A DNA stretch of 32,706 nt from Candidatus Bathyarchaeota archaeon (GCA_003601775.1 PIYN01000015.1:1-32706); one strand, 5' to 3'. Counted from the stretch's first letter, positions 14,354-22,715 are shown. Program-made: numbers and translations. Notes: generated by a model from the letters alone, not told the origin.

Positions 14354-16158
14354 ATGAGACAGCCGATCGTCTGTATGCTCGGGCATGATCCAGCGGAGTG
14401 AGAGCTCCCTGGATGCCAATCGACACGGGGAAGACGACGCTGCTGGATAAGATCAGGGGAACCGCCGTCCAGCTGAGGGAGGCAGGGGGCCTTACCCAGC
14501 AGATCGGGGCGAGCTTCTTCCCCCTCGAGACCCTGGTGGAGATCTGTAGGTCGATTATAAAGGGCTTCAGGGCGGAGATCAAGATCCCCGGCCTCCTCGT
14601 CATAGATACCCCTGGACATGAGGCCTTCGCCAACCTCAGGAAGAGGGGGGGCTCCGTCGCGGATATGGCGATCCTCGTCATCGACGTGATCCGTGGGTTC
14701 GAGCCCCAGACCTACGAGTCCCTGGAGATCCTCAGGGCGAGGAGGACGCCCTTCCTCGTCGCCGCGAACAAGATCGACCTCATCCCCGGGTGGCGTGCCC
14801 ATCCCAACGCCCTCTTCCTTGAATCCTATCGACGCCAGGACCCGGGGGTCCGGGAGGACCTCGATAGGAGGGTCTACGATATCATGGGGATCTTCTCCCG
14901 CCTCGGCTTCAGGGCCGACAGGTTCGACAGGGTCAGGGACTTCACCAAGACGATCGCCATCGTCCCGGTGAGCGCCAAGACGGGGGAGGGGGTGGCCGAG
15001 CTCCTCGCCGTCCTCATAGGGTTGACACAGCAGTACCTGAGGGAGAAGCTCGAGGTGGGCCTCGGACCTGCGAGGGGGACGGTCCTGGAGGTGAAGGAGG
15101 AGGTGGGCCTCGGGACGACTCTGAATGTGGTCATCTACGACGGCGTCCTGAGGCGGGATGACACGATCGTCGTCGGCGGGAAGGAGCGGCCCATCGTCAC
15201 GAAGATCAGGGCGCTCCTCATGCCCCAGCCCCTCGATGAGATCAGGGACCCGAGGAAGCGCTTCATCTCCGTCGAGGAGGTCCCGGCCGCGGCGGGGGTG
15301 AAGATCGTCGCACCGGATCTGGAGGACGCCGTGGCGGGGGCGCCCCTCATCGCCCTCCCTCCCGACGGGGACGTGGAGAAGGCCGTCGAGGAGGTCTCCT
15401 CAGAGGTCGATAGAGTCCGGGTCGCGACGGATAAGTTGGGGGTGGTCCTCAAGACGGATACGCTGGGTTCCCTTGAGGCTATGACGGAGAGCCTGAGGAG
15501 GAGGGGGGTTCCCATCCGGTTCGCGGACTTCGGGGACGTCTCCCACAGGGACGTCATGGAGGCCCTGGCCGTGAAGATGGGGGAGCCCCTCTACGCCGTC
15601 ATCCTCGCCTTCAACGTCAAGGTCCTGCCGGATGCCGAGAGGGAGGCAGAGGAGTACGGCATCCCAATCTTCCGGGGAGATATCATCTACAACGTGATGG
15701 ACGACTACGTCAAGTGGATGGAGGCGGAGAGGGAGAGGAGGGCTCGGAGGGAGTTCGAGTCTCTTATGAAGCCGGGGAAGATCCAGGTCCTCCCCGGCTA
15801 CGTCTTCAGGAGGTCGAAGCCCGCGATCTTTGGCGTCAAGGTCTTGGCCGGGGAGATCAGGCCGGGATATGAGATGATCAGGGAGGACGGGAAGCAGCTC
15901 GGGAAGATCGGTCAGATCCAGGAGTCCGGGGAGAGTCTCTCCCTCGCCTCCGAGGGGAGCGAGGTCGCCGTCTCGATGCCGAGGGCCGTCTTCGAGAGAA
16001 ATATTAAAGAGGGGGATATCCTCTATGTAGATGTCCCCGAGAGGCACGCCAAGATCCTCCTGGAGAAGTACTCATCCAGGCTCTCCGAGGGGGGCTTGGA
16101 GGCCTTGAGGGAGCTCATAGAGATAAAGAGGAGGAGTAACCCCCTCTGGGCGGCGTAG
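14354..16158 (+). CDS. infB: Translation initiation factor aIF5B/IF2, interrupted by a 32-nt intron
   Basis: aIF5B is the GTPase that promotes ribosomal subunit joining. Exon 1 (14354-14387) encodes MRQPIVCMLGH plus one base; exon 2 (14420-16158) continues VDTGKTTLLDKIRGTAVQLREAGGLTQQIGASFFP. Joined, they give 590 residues, a normal archaeal length, with G1 GHVDTGKT (the eIF5B form), G3 DTPGHEAF, G4 NKID and G5 SAK. Domain 2 follows (ARGTVLEVKEEVGLGTTLNVVIYDGVLRRDDTIVVGG), domain 3 (KADTLGSLEA-like KTDTLGSLEAM) and domain 4 (VFRRSKPAIFGVKVLAGEIRPG). Without splicing, exon 1 stops at TGA 14399. A start at GTG 14398 would lose the first P-loop glycine. A TTG at 14348 nearer the ribosome binding site is an alternative start. 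eS6 follows 12 bases later. Confidence 0.93.
14388..14419 (+). other. Putative archaeal pre-mRNA intron (32 nt) in aIF5B
   Basis: Removing these 32 bases restores the frame and the codons for GHVDTGKT. The RNA folds as a canonical bulge-helix-bulge: outer helix 14379-14381 with 14421-14423 (TCG/CGA), central 4-bp helix 14382-14385 with 14414-14417 (GGCA/TGCC), 5' bulge 14386-14388 (TGA), 3' bulge 14418-14420 (AAT), inner helix 14389-14393 with 14409-14413 (TCCAG/CTGGA), then a bulged C and GGAG/CTCC closing a 6-base loop. The splicing endonuclease cuts after the second base of each 3-base bulge; that gives TG|A and AA|T, exactly this interval. Structure and reading frame therefore agree independently. 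Confidence 0.88.
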
Positions 16159-16170
16159 GAGGCAGAGAGG

Positions 16171-16515
16171 ATGCCGGTGCTGATCATCTCGGACCCCGAG
16201 ACGGGGAAGAGTCAGAGGGTTGAGATAGATGAGAAGGGCATGAACGCCCTCCTCGGGCTGAGGATAGGGGAGACCATCGACGGCACCATCGCCGGGCTCC
16301 CCGGATATAGGCTCCAACTCACGGGGGGATGTGACAAGGACGGCTTCCCCATGAGGCCAGATATCCACGGGGGCGTGAAGGTCCGAGTCCTCCTCAGCGG
16401 AGGGGTGGGGTTCCATCCACGTGAGAAGGGGGAGAGGCGCAAGAAGACGGTCCGAGGGAACGTCGTCACCCCCGAGACGACCTTCCTCAACTTCAAGATC
16501 GTAAAGAAGCCATAG
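16171..16515 (+). CDS. rps6e: Small-subunit ribosomal protein eS6
   Basis: The 114-residue product is the archaeal eS6, a 30S protein absent from bacteria. Typical sequence includes VLIISDPETGKSQRVEID, LLGLRIGETIDGTIAGLPGYRLQLTGGCDKDGFPMRPDIHGGVKVRVLLSGGVGFHPREKGERRKKTVRGNVVTPETTFLNFKIVKK. The basic RRKKTVRGNVV part contacts rRNA. Length is normal for archaea, which lack the long C-terminal tail of eukaryotic S6. It lies 12 bases after aIF5B, probably in one transcript; the pairing of these two translation genes is common in archaea. A possible ribosome binding site (GGAGG at 16159) precedes ATG 16171. Confidence 0.95.
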   Translation: MPVLIISDPETGKSQRVEIDEKGMNALLGLRIGETIDGTIAGLPGYRLQLTGGCDKDGFPMRPDIHGGVKVRVLLSGGVGFHPREKGERRKKTVRGNVVTPETTFLNFKIVKKP

Positions 16516-16568
16516 GACGGAAGGGAAGAGAAAAAGAGAAGGAGGGTTCTCCGTCTCTGGAAAGGCCT

Positions 16569-16664
16569 TTACTCCTTCTCTTTCTTCCTCTTTCTACTCC
16601 TCTTCTTCGGCTTCTCGGCCATAGGCTCGCCTCCTGCCCTCTCGGGCAAGTAAGTGCGCTCCAT
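16569..16664 (-). CDS. Very small basic protein, 31 aa
   Basis: The frame runs from ATG 16664 to TAA 16569 and encodes MERTYLPERAGGEPMAEKPKKRSRKRKKEKE. A second in-frame ATG at residue 15 would leave only the Lys/Arg-rich tail. Such highly basic mini-proteins occur among small archaeal ribosomal or nucleic-acid-binding proteins, and the place next to eS6 fits, but I recognise no family. The gene converges on eS6. The Lys/Arg run could also come from purine-rich noncoding sequence. Confidence 0.4.
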   Translation of the reverse strand: MERTYLPERAGGEPMAEKPKKRSRKRKKEKE

Positions 16665-16977
16665 AACCTCTATTTCACATTAATTTTACCACCTTTACGC
16701 CAAAACTTGATTTTTAAGAGTTTCATATGAACCAGAATATTGAAATTTATAGTCCTCGATGCAGAGTTCCTTTCATATAACCTCTTTATCAGATCAGAGG
16801 TTAAAGAACCTCCCTTGGCCTTTAGTTTTCATTTTTTGAATATAGTAAAGCCCATACCTGGGACCTCTGCCTCCTTTCTCTTTGCACGAAATCTTTTTAT
16901 TATATTGGTGGAGAATGTGGGGTAGGACCGAATGTCCTGTCTGAGGGGTTTAGGGAAGTTGGGGCAATGGGGCAACC
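16665..16977. other. A/T-rich intergenic region with promoter of mgtE-like gene
   Basis: About 310 bases without a supported gene. A 61-codon TTG-started frame (16740-16925) crosses it but shows no family and no matching codon use, so I do not call it. TATA-like CTTTTTATTATA (near 16891-16902) would start transcription near 16922 and give a leader of about 50 bases for the MgtE-like gene. I see no clear magnesium riboswitch. Confidence 0.4.
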
Positions 16978-18198
16978 CTGAAGGAGGCCGGGCCGAGGAG
17001 GCATTGGAGTCGCTCGACCTTAGTCCAGGCTCTCCTGGCCTTCTCCTTTAACATCATCGGCCTCTTCGCGGGGGGCCTCATAAATCTCTTTAACCCTCTC
17101 TTCGACGTTGCTCCTTGGATCCTCGCCCTCTTCCCCCCGATCCTGACCGTGAGGGGTGATATCAGCGGCATCCTCTCGGGGAACCTCTCCACCATGCTCC
17201 ACACGGGGCAGGTGGAGCCCAGGATAAGGGGGAATAAGGCGGCCTTCTATTCCCTCATCAGCGGGATCTTCGTCCTCACCTTCATCGACACCCTCGGGAT
17301 GGGGCTCCTCTCCTTCCTCATGAACCTCCTCTCCCGGAGGGCCTCCCTCGGCCAGCTCCACATCTTTGCCCTCGTGCCCACGACGGCCTGTACCATGACG
17401 GTCGCCTTCTCGATACCCCTGACGACGCTTATAGCGATGGGGTGCTTCAAGAAGGGGTTGGACCCGGATATCCTCGTCTACCCGATCCTCTCCTCCCTCA
17501 ACGACATCCTCGTCACGGTCTTCTACGTCGTCACGGTCTGGCTGACACTGAGTCGGGGGCTCCACTACCTCCTGGGGGTCATCTTCGTCCTCGTGACGAT
17601 CCTCTCCCTCTACCTAACCTGGCGAAACCGTCGCGATGAGGTCTTCGTCCAGACCCTCCGGGAGGGCGTTCCCCTCGTCCTCCTCTCAAGCCTCTTCGGC
17701 ACCTACAACGGCACCATGCTGGCGATCATGACGGAGAGACTCCTGGGCCACCCCGGATTGATAATCCTCTATCCCGCCATAATGGATACTCTGGGCGACC
17801 TCGGCTCCACGGTAGGGTCGATGTCGACGACCTGCTTAGCCTTGGGCTACATAAGGTGCTTCAGGGAGGCGGTGAAGAGGAGCCTGAACGAGGTCCGCCA
17901 GATCGAGGTCGCGGCGGGGCTGATGCACATCATCTTCGGTTTCATCGCCTACTGGATAGCCGTCTCCGCCTCCCTCGAGGCGCATCTGCCGTTCCTGCTT
18001 GGGGCCGCCCTCCTCTCGAACCTCATCAGCTTCCTCATAGCCTCCCTCCTCTCCTCCATCGTCGCCTTCTCGGCCTTCAAGCGGGGCTGGAACCCTGATA
18101 ACTTCGTCATCCCCTTCATCACCTCCCTCTCAGATACCGTAGCGACGCTCTCACTCCTCTCAGCGGCCACGATCCTAAGGACGATCGGGGCGGGATGA
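16978..18198 (+). CDS. mgtE: MgtE/SLC41-like divalent cation transporter, start unclear
   Basis: The frame encodes about 406 residues with two MgtE membrane domains. The first is marked by LALFPPILTVRGDISGILSGNLSTMLHTG, the second by LIILYPAIMDTLGDLGSTVGSMSTTCLALGYI; the Asp and Ser/Thr residues of these half-repeats line the Mg2+ path in the family. At least eight membrane segments are visible. There are no cytoplasmic N or CBS domains, as in other archaeal forms. The first canonical start in frame is GTG 17149, but that would cut away the first helix (LVQALLAFSFNIIGLFAGGLINLF) and part of the signature. Upstream to the stop at 16951 there is no ATG, GTG or TTG; CTG 16978 is used here provisionally. 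It converges on two PhoU/TrkA-C genes. Confidence 0.8.
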   Translation: MKEAGPRRHWSRSTLVQALLAFSFNIIGLFAGGLINLFNPLFDVAPWILALFPPILTVRGDISGILSGNLSTMLHTGQVEPRIRGNKAAFYSLISGIFVLTFIDTLGMGLLSFLMNLLSRRASLGQLHIFALVPTTACTMTVAFSIPLTTLIAMGCFKKGLDPDILVYPILSSLNDILVTVFYVVTVWLTLSRGLHYLLGVIFVLVTILSLYLTWRNRRDEVFVQTLREGVPLVLLSSLFGTYNGTMLAIMTERLLGHPGLIILYPAIMDTLGDLGSTVGSMSTTCLALGYIRCFREAVKRSLNEVRQIEVAAGLMHIIFGFIAYWIAVSASLEAHLPFLLGAALLSNLISFLIASLLSSIVAFSAFKRGWNPDNFVIPFITSLSDTVATLSLLSAATILRTIGAG

Positions 18199-18223
18199 GG
18201 AAGGTCCCTCCGAGTCCCTAACC

Positions 18224-18799
18224 TTAGTCCCCTTCCCCGCCGGCCAACCTCCTGAAGTCCTCCTCCCCCTCAGCGTACCCCGAGGCGATGAGGACATCCC
18301 CCGGCTGTAGCACCGTCCCGGGCTTCGGCCTCATCCACTGGTCCCCCCTCCTCATGACCAAGACCCACATCCCCGTCTGCTCCGGTATCCTCGCCTCCTT
18401 CAGGGTCTTCCCGGCGAGGGGGGAGTCCTCAGAGATCCTCACCCTGACCACCGTCTCCTCAGCATCCTCGATCACGAGCCTTAGGACGGGGTGGGGCTCA
18501 ACCCCCCTGAGGACGACCTCCGCTATCTCAGCCGCGGCATCGGCGATCCTCTCCGTTGCCTCCCCGATCCTGATGAGGCCGAGGTAGTCCTCCGCCTCCT
18601 CCCCCATCCTCCGGCTGGAGAGGACGAGGAGCTGGAAGTTGTGGTGGAGGAAGTCTATCCGCTCCTCGAGTCGCTCGACCTCCTCGGCCAACTCCCTGCT
18701 ATTCAGCAGGAGCGCCGAGTAGGCGAGGTCCATCATGAGCTCCGAGGTATCCTTCAGATCGACGAGATACCTAACGATCTCCTGGAACCTCTCCCTCAT
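18224..18799 (-). CDS. PhoU and TrkA-C (RCK-C) domain protein, copy 2
   Basis: The 191-residue product has an N-terminal PhoU-like helical domain (YLVDLKDTSELMMDLAYSALLLNSRELAEEVERLEERIDFLHHNFQLL, about 10-110) and a C-terminal TrkA-C domain (VVRVRISEDSPLAGKTLKEARIPEQTGMWVLVMRRGDQWMRPKPGTVLQPGDVLIASGYAEG, about 115-180) of the kind that binds ligands and gates cation channels and transporters. ATG 18799 overlaps the stop of the upstream paralog (ATGA), so the two are translationally coupled. Archaeal genomes often place such pairs beside MgtE-like transporters. The two copies probably form a heteromer that senses a nucleotide or ion and controls the transporter; this is inference. Confidence 0.82.
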   Translation of the reverse strand: MRERFQEIVRYLVDLKDTSELMMDLAYSALLLNSRELAEEVERLEERIDFLHHNFQLLVLSSRRMGEEAEDYLGLIRIGEATERIADAAAEIAEVVLRGVEPHPVLRLVIEDAEETVVRVRISEDSPLAGKTLKEARIPEQTGMWVLVMRRGDQWMRPKPGTVLQPGDVLIASGYAEGEEDFRRLAGGEGD

Positions 18800-19413
18800 C
18801 CAAAGGATACCTCCTCCAGCTCCCTTGCCGTACCCTCTGCGACCTCCTTAAGCCTCTCCAATCCATGGGGGGCCCCACGGAAGATGATGACATCCCCCTC
18901 CCTGATCCTCTCCCCCTCGGGGTTGATGATCCAGGTCTTATCCCGCCTGAGGGCGATCACATCCACCCCGATCTTGGGGGCGAGGTCGAGCTCTGAGAGC
19001 CTCTTCCCGACGAGGATGGAGCCCTTCCTCACCACGGCCCTTGAGAGCTGCTCCTCACTTCGACTGAAGACCTCCCTGACCAAGGGGTGGATACCGATCC
19101 CCCGGAGCACGATCGCGGCTATATCCACCGCCGCGTCGGAGATCTTATCGGCGGCCGCCCCCACCTTCAGGACGCCCGAGAGGGACTCCGCGTCGTCCAC
19201 ATTCCTCGCGGCCAACATCGCATTCATGTTGAGGACGTAGACGAGGGTATCCACCCGCTCCCCGAGCTCCACGACCTCCTCGGCCAACTCTCTGCTGTTG
19301 AAGAGCACCGAGGAGTAGGCGAGGTCTATCATCAGCTCCGAGAGGTCCTTTATCTCGATGAGGGCCTCCCTCACCGAGATCGGCCTATACTCCACCCTCC
19401 CTAAACGATCCAT
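18796..19413 (-). CDS. PhoU and TrkA-C (RCK-C) domain protein, copy 1
   Basis: This 205-residue paralog of the downstream gene has the same architecture: PhoU-like helices (ALIEIKDLSELMIDLAYSSVLFNSRELAEEVVELGERVDTLVYVLNMNAMLAARN) and a TrkA-C domain (LSRAVVRKGSILVGKRLSELDLAPKIGVDVIALRRDKTWIINPEGERIREGDVIIFRGAPHGLERL). The stretch DLSELMIDLAYSSVLFNSRELAEEV matches DTSELMMDLAYSALLLNSRELAEEV in copy 2, showing an old tandem duplication. The start is ATG 19413. The genes face the MgtE-like transporter end to end, so they share a regulatory theme but not a transcript. Confidence 0.82.
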   Translation of the reverse strand: MDRLGRVEYRPISVREALIEIKDLSELMIDLAYSSVLFNSRELAEEVVELGERVDTLVYVLNMNAMLAARNVDDAESLSGVLKVGAAADKISDAAVDIAAIVLRGIGIHPLVREVFSRSEEQLSRAVVRKGSILVGKRLSELDLAPKIGVDVIALRRDKTWIINPEGERIREGDVIIFRGAPHGLERLKEVAEGTARELEEVSFG

Positions 19414-19582
19414 TCCTCAAGAAACCTCGTTGAGCTCAGCCTGGGGTCCTTCCATGGAGATTCAAGCACCCTACTGATACCAATAGAGGAGATGAAGAGA
19501 ACTCTTTCTTAAAGCTTTCTGAAACGCCTCATGCACCCTTTTTTAAGGTAAAATAATTGTAATATTCACCGGGGATTGGGCG

Positions 19583-21145
19583 TTGGATGGGATAAGGGTT
19601 GGTGTGTTCTCCCCCAACGATCCCAGGCCCTGGGTCAGGGAGGAGAACATCGACCTAATGCTCGAGCATGAGGCCTCGTTAATAAGGGCCCTGCGTGGGA
19701 GGGGTGTGGAGGTCGTCCGGGGAGGGGACGGCTTCCCGAAGATGGATCAGATCGCTTGGAACTCTCGCCTCGTGCGAGAGCATATCAGGAGGATCGCGAG
19801 GCAGCGACCCCAGATCCTCATCATCAATCAGGGGTCATGGACCTTCCCCTACGACTCGGTGGATGCAGTGAAGGAGTTCGTCAGCGAGACGGGGGATATT
19901 CCTCGGGTGGTCCTCTTCTCCTATAAGGATACGAGGGTTCCAGGCCTCGTCGCTGGGATGGCGGCAGGTGGTGGGTTGAGGAGGATCGGGGTCCCCTTCG
20001 ACCACTGCTACGGCGTCATCGATAAGGACCCGGCGGTGCTGGATAGGCTGATGGAGGTCCTCAGGTTCTACCATGAGGGATGGAGGCAGTCGGATAAGGT
20101 CGAGAGGGCGATCAGGGCTCTCAGAAGGCAGAAGTACCTCGCCCTCGGGGGGATGGCCCTCAAGATGCCCACGACGACGGCCGACGTGGACCAGTGGCAG
20201 AAGCTCTTCGGCGTAAGCTACGAGGCCCTCGATCAGTCGGAGATCCTCATCCGAGCCCACAGGATGGTGAGGTGGTCGGGGAGGAGGCCCGGGGAGAGCG
20301 AGTACGAGATCCTCGACCGTAGGGTGAGGGACGCCCTCAACTACCTCTATGGGGAGAAGCATGGCAGCTTCGACTTCTCCCGGGAGAAGCTGAGGTCGAT
20401 CCACAAGTTCCTCTACCAGCTCACCATATACTACGCGACCTTAGACCTCTGCAGGGAGTACGACGCCACCTTCGCCGGGATTAAGTGCCAAGACGAGTTG
20501 AGCGCCAGGGAATGCACCGCATGCCTCGCCTCCGCCTACCTGAACAACGACATCGGCCCCGACGGGAGGCCCAAGCCCATCATCCCCGTGGCCTGCGAGA
20601 ACGACATGGACTCCGCCCTGACCCAGTTGATGATGCACCTCCTAACCGGGAAGCCCGCCGGCTTCGGGGACTTCAGGGACGTCGAGGACGGGATCCTGAC
20701 GATCGCGAATTGCGGGCAGCACCCACCCTACTTCTTCGGGGGGCCGGATGAGGACTCGGTGAAGAAGCTGGACGCTGTCGAGTACCTGGGTCAGGAGATC
20801 TTCTACCCAGCCGGGGGGAGCTCGGTGAGGGGGCGGACTCCCGGCGGGTACACCATGACTATAGCCCGCCTGGGGAGGGAGAACCTGAGGTATCAGCTCG
20901 TCGCGACGGTGATACGGACCATCGATGTATCCCCCGAGGAGCATGAGAGGTACAATTACTCCTGGCCCCTCATCAGGGGGGAGATCCCGATCCCGGATGA
21001 GGTGCTCATCGACGTCTGGCCCTGCAACCACATGGGCTTCGCCTACGGCGACCTGACGCCTGCCCTCGCTGAGATGGCCCACCGCCTGGGCATCGGCTAC
21101 AGGATCTTCGACGCCACTGGAAGGGAGCACTACAAGCCCAGTTGA
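19583..21145 (+). CDS. L-fucose/L-arabinose isomerase-family protein
   Basis: The 520-residue product resembles the fucose/arabinose isomerase superfamily, which interconverts aldoses and ketoses with a divalent metal. The N-terminal Rossmann-like part has VGVFSPNDPRPWVREEN and RPQILIINQGSWTFPYD; the central part YLALGGMALKMPTTTADVDQWQKLFGV; the catalytic region GIKCQDELSARECTACLASAYLNN and VACENDMDSALTQLMMHLLTGKPAGFGDFRDVEDGILTIANCGQHP, with acidic residues in the metal-ligand positions. The start is TTG 19583; no ATG is in frame nearby. A TATA-like GTAAAATAA lies about 35-40 bases upstream. The FGGY kinase gene follows 16 bases downstream, so the pair likely isomerises and then phosphorylates one sugar. 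Which sugar cannot be told. Confidence 0.8.
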   Translation: MDGIRVGVFSPNDPRPWVREENIDLMLEHEASLIRALRGRGVEVVRGGDGFPKMDQIAWNSRLVREHIRRIARQRPQILIINQGSWTFPYDSVDAVKEFVSETGDIPRVVLFSYKDTRVPGLVAGMAAGGGLRRIGVPFDHCYGVIDKDPAVLDRLMEVLRFYHEGWRQSDKVERAIRALRRQKYLALGGMALKMPTTTADVDQWQKLFGVSYEALDQSEILIRAHRMVRWSGRRPGESEYEILDRRVRDALNYLYGEKHGSFDFSREKLRSIHKFLYQLTIYYATLDLCREYDATFAGIKCQDELSARECTACLASAYLNNDIGPDGRPKPIIPVACENDMDSALTQLMMHLLTGKPAGFGDFRDVEDGILTIANCGQHPPYFFGGPDEDSVKKLDAVEYLGQEIFYPAGGSSVRGRTPGGYTMTIARLGRENLRYQLVATVIRTIDVSPEEHERYNYSWPLIRGEIPIPDEVLIDVWPCNHMGFAYGDLTPALAEMAHRLGIGYRIFDATGREHYKPS

Positions 21146-21161
21146 TCCCGGGGGATGAGGG

Positions 21162-22715
21162 ATGTCCTACCTAATGGGTGTGGATATCGGGACCCAGGGG
21201 ACGAAGTCGGCCCTCGTCGACCTGGAGGGTAGGATCATCTCATCGGCCTACGAGGGCTATGGAGTCCTTTCCCCCCACCCGGGCTGGGCTGAGCAGTGGC
21301 CTGAGGTATGGTTCGAGGCGGTCTGCAAGACCATCAGGTCCACCTTGATGCAGTCCAAGGTCGATCCCAGGGAGGTGGCGGGCCTCTGCATCAGCGGCCT
21401 GTATGGAGGGAGCGGCATCCCTCTGGATCAGGAGATGAGGGCCCTGAGGCCCTGCATCATCTGGGCTGATCGGAGGGCCTCGGAGGAGTGCGACTGGGTG
21501 AGGGAGAAGATCGGCGTGGAGGAGATCTTCAGAGTCACGGGGAATATCATCGACCCCTACTACGGGTATGTGAAGATGCTCTGGATAAAGCGGAGGGAGC
21601 CCGAGATATGGGCGAGGATACGCCACCTCGTGACGCCGCATGCCTACTGCATCTACAGGCTCACGGGGGAACTCTCCATCGACTACTCCAGCGCGGGGAA
21701 CTATGGGGGGATCTTCGACATACATAGGAGGACTTGGTCCGAGGAGATGATGGATGCCCTGGGGATCCGGAGGGACCTCTTCCCTGAGAGGATCTCCCTG
21801 GCGAAGGAGGTGGTAGGGGAGGTCTCGAGGGAGGGGGAGAGGCTGACGGGGCTCAGCGAGGGGACGCCTGTCTCGGCCGGCGGGATCGACGCCCCAGTGA
21901 GCGCCCTGGCCGTCGGCGCCCTAAAGGACGGCGACCTCGCCCTGATGATGGGGACGTCGATGTGCAACGGGTTCATCAACCATGAGCCCCGACTCTCCCC
22001 AAAACTCGTGAACTTCCCCTACGTGGCCTGGGATAGGAGGGTCACCTACTCCTTCTCAGGGATCACCACAGCAGGCTACTGTATCCGATGGTTCAGGGAC
22101 CAACTCTGCCAGCCGGAGATCGACCTCGCCGCCCAGAGGGGTGTAAGCGCCTACGAGATCCTCGACGAGGAGGCCGAGAAGGTTCCGGCGGGGGCTGAAG
22201 GCCTGATCTTCATGCCCCATATGATGATCGGGGAGAGGGCCCCCTTCTGGGATAGAGATCTGAGGGGGTGCCTGGTGGGGCTGACGATACACCACACAAA
22301 GGCGCACCTCTTCAGGGCCTTCCTGGAGGGGGTGGCCTACGCCCTGAGGTACAGCGTCGAGGTGGCCCAGGAGGCCGGCATGCGGCTCTCAATGGTCCTC
22401 CTCGTGGACGGGGGAGCGCGGTCGAGGCTCTGGAGGCGTATCCTCACCGACGTAACGGGGCTGGCCATGACCTACATAGCCGGGACGCCGGGCGCCCCCC
22501 TCGGCGATGCCCTCCTGGCTGGGGTCGGGACGGGGGTCCTCGAAGACTATAGCGTCATCGAGGAGTGGCTCGAGGTCTCGGAGGTGACGAGGCCAGATCC
22601 AGGGCGGAGGGCGTTATACAACAGGTATTATGGGATCTATAGGGAGCTGTACAAGGCAAACCAAGGGGTCTTCAGAAGCATCGGGGAGGCGGTTGGGAGG
22701 CGCCGGGTGGAGTAG
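21162..22715 (+). CDS. FGGY-family carbohydrate kinase (xylulokinase-like)
   Basis: The 517-residue product is a sugar kinase of the FGGY family (xylulokinase, ribulokinase, fuculokinase, glycerol kinase). The first actin-like lobe opens with LMGVDIGTQGTKSALVDLEGRIISSAYEGY and HPGWAEQWPEVWFEA; the second has GGIDAPVSALAVGALKDGDLALMMGTSMCNGF, where the Asp is the catalytic base, and the ATP-site signature LLVDGGARSRLWRRILTDVTGLAM. Length is normal. ATG 21162 follows GGGGGATGAGGG. It forms an operon with the isomerase-like gene and converges on the YbaK gene. The likely reaction is phosphorylation of the ketose made by the neighbour. Confidence 0.9.
   Translation: MSYLMGVDIGTQGTKSALVDLEGRIISSAYEGYGVLSPHPGWAEQWPEVWFEAVCKTIRSTLMQSKVDPREVAGLCISGLYGGSGIPLDQEMRALRPCIIWADRRASEECDWVREKIGVEEIFRVTGNIIDPYYGYVKMLWIKRREPEIWARIRHLVTPHAYCIYRLTGELSIDYSSAGNYGGIFDIHRRTWSEEMMDALGIRRDLFPERISLAKEVVGEVSREGERLTGLSEGTPVSAGGIDAPVSALAVGALKDGDLALMMGTSMCNGFINHEPRLSPKLVNFPYVAWDRRVTYSFSGITTAGYCIRWFRDQLCQPEIDLAAQRGVSAYEILDEEAEKVPAGAEGLIFMPHMMIGERAPFWDRDLRGCLVGLTIHHTKAHLFRAFLEGVAYALRYSVEVAQEAGMRLSMVLLVDGGARSRLWRRILTDVTGLAMTYIAGTPGAPLGDALLAGVGTGVLEDYSVIEEWLEVSEVTRPDPGRRALYNRYYGIYRELYKANQGVFRSIGEAVGRRRVE

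Noticed and set aside
14398-14420. GTG 14398 as the true start of aIF5B
   Set aside because: It would drop the conserved start MRQPIVCMLGH and the first P-loop glycine; the upstream sequence encodes precisely those missing residues, so an interrupted gene is the better reading.
16740-16925. 61-residue frame in the A/T-rich gap before the MgtE-like gene
   Set aside because: It has a TTG start, no ribosome binding site, no family similarity and codons unlike neighbouring genes; it overlaps the likely promoter.
16960-17030. Second bulge-helix-bulge intron in the MgtE-like gene
   Set aside because: I searched for paired 3-base bulges around a 4-bp helix that would restore an ATG in frame and found no convincing fold.
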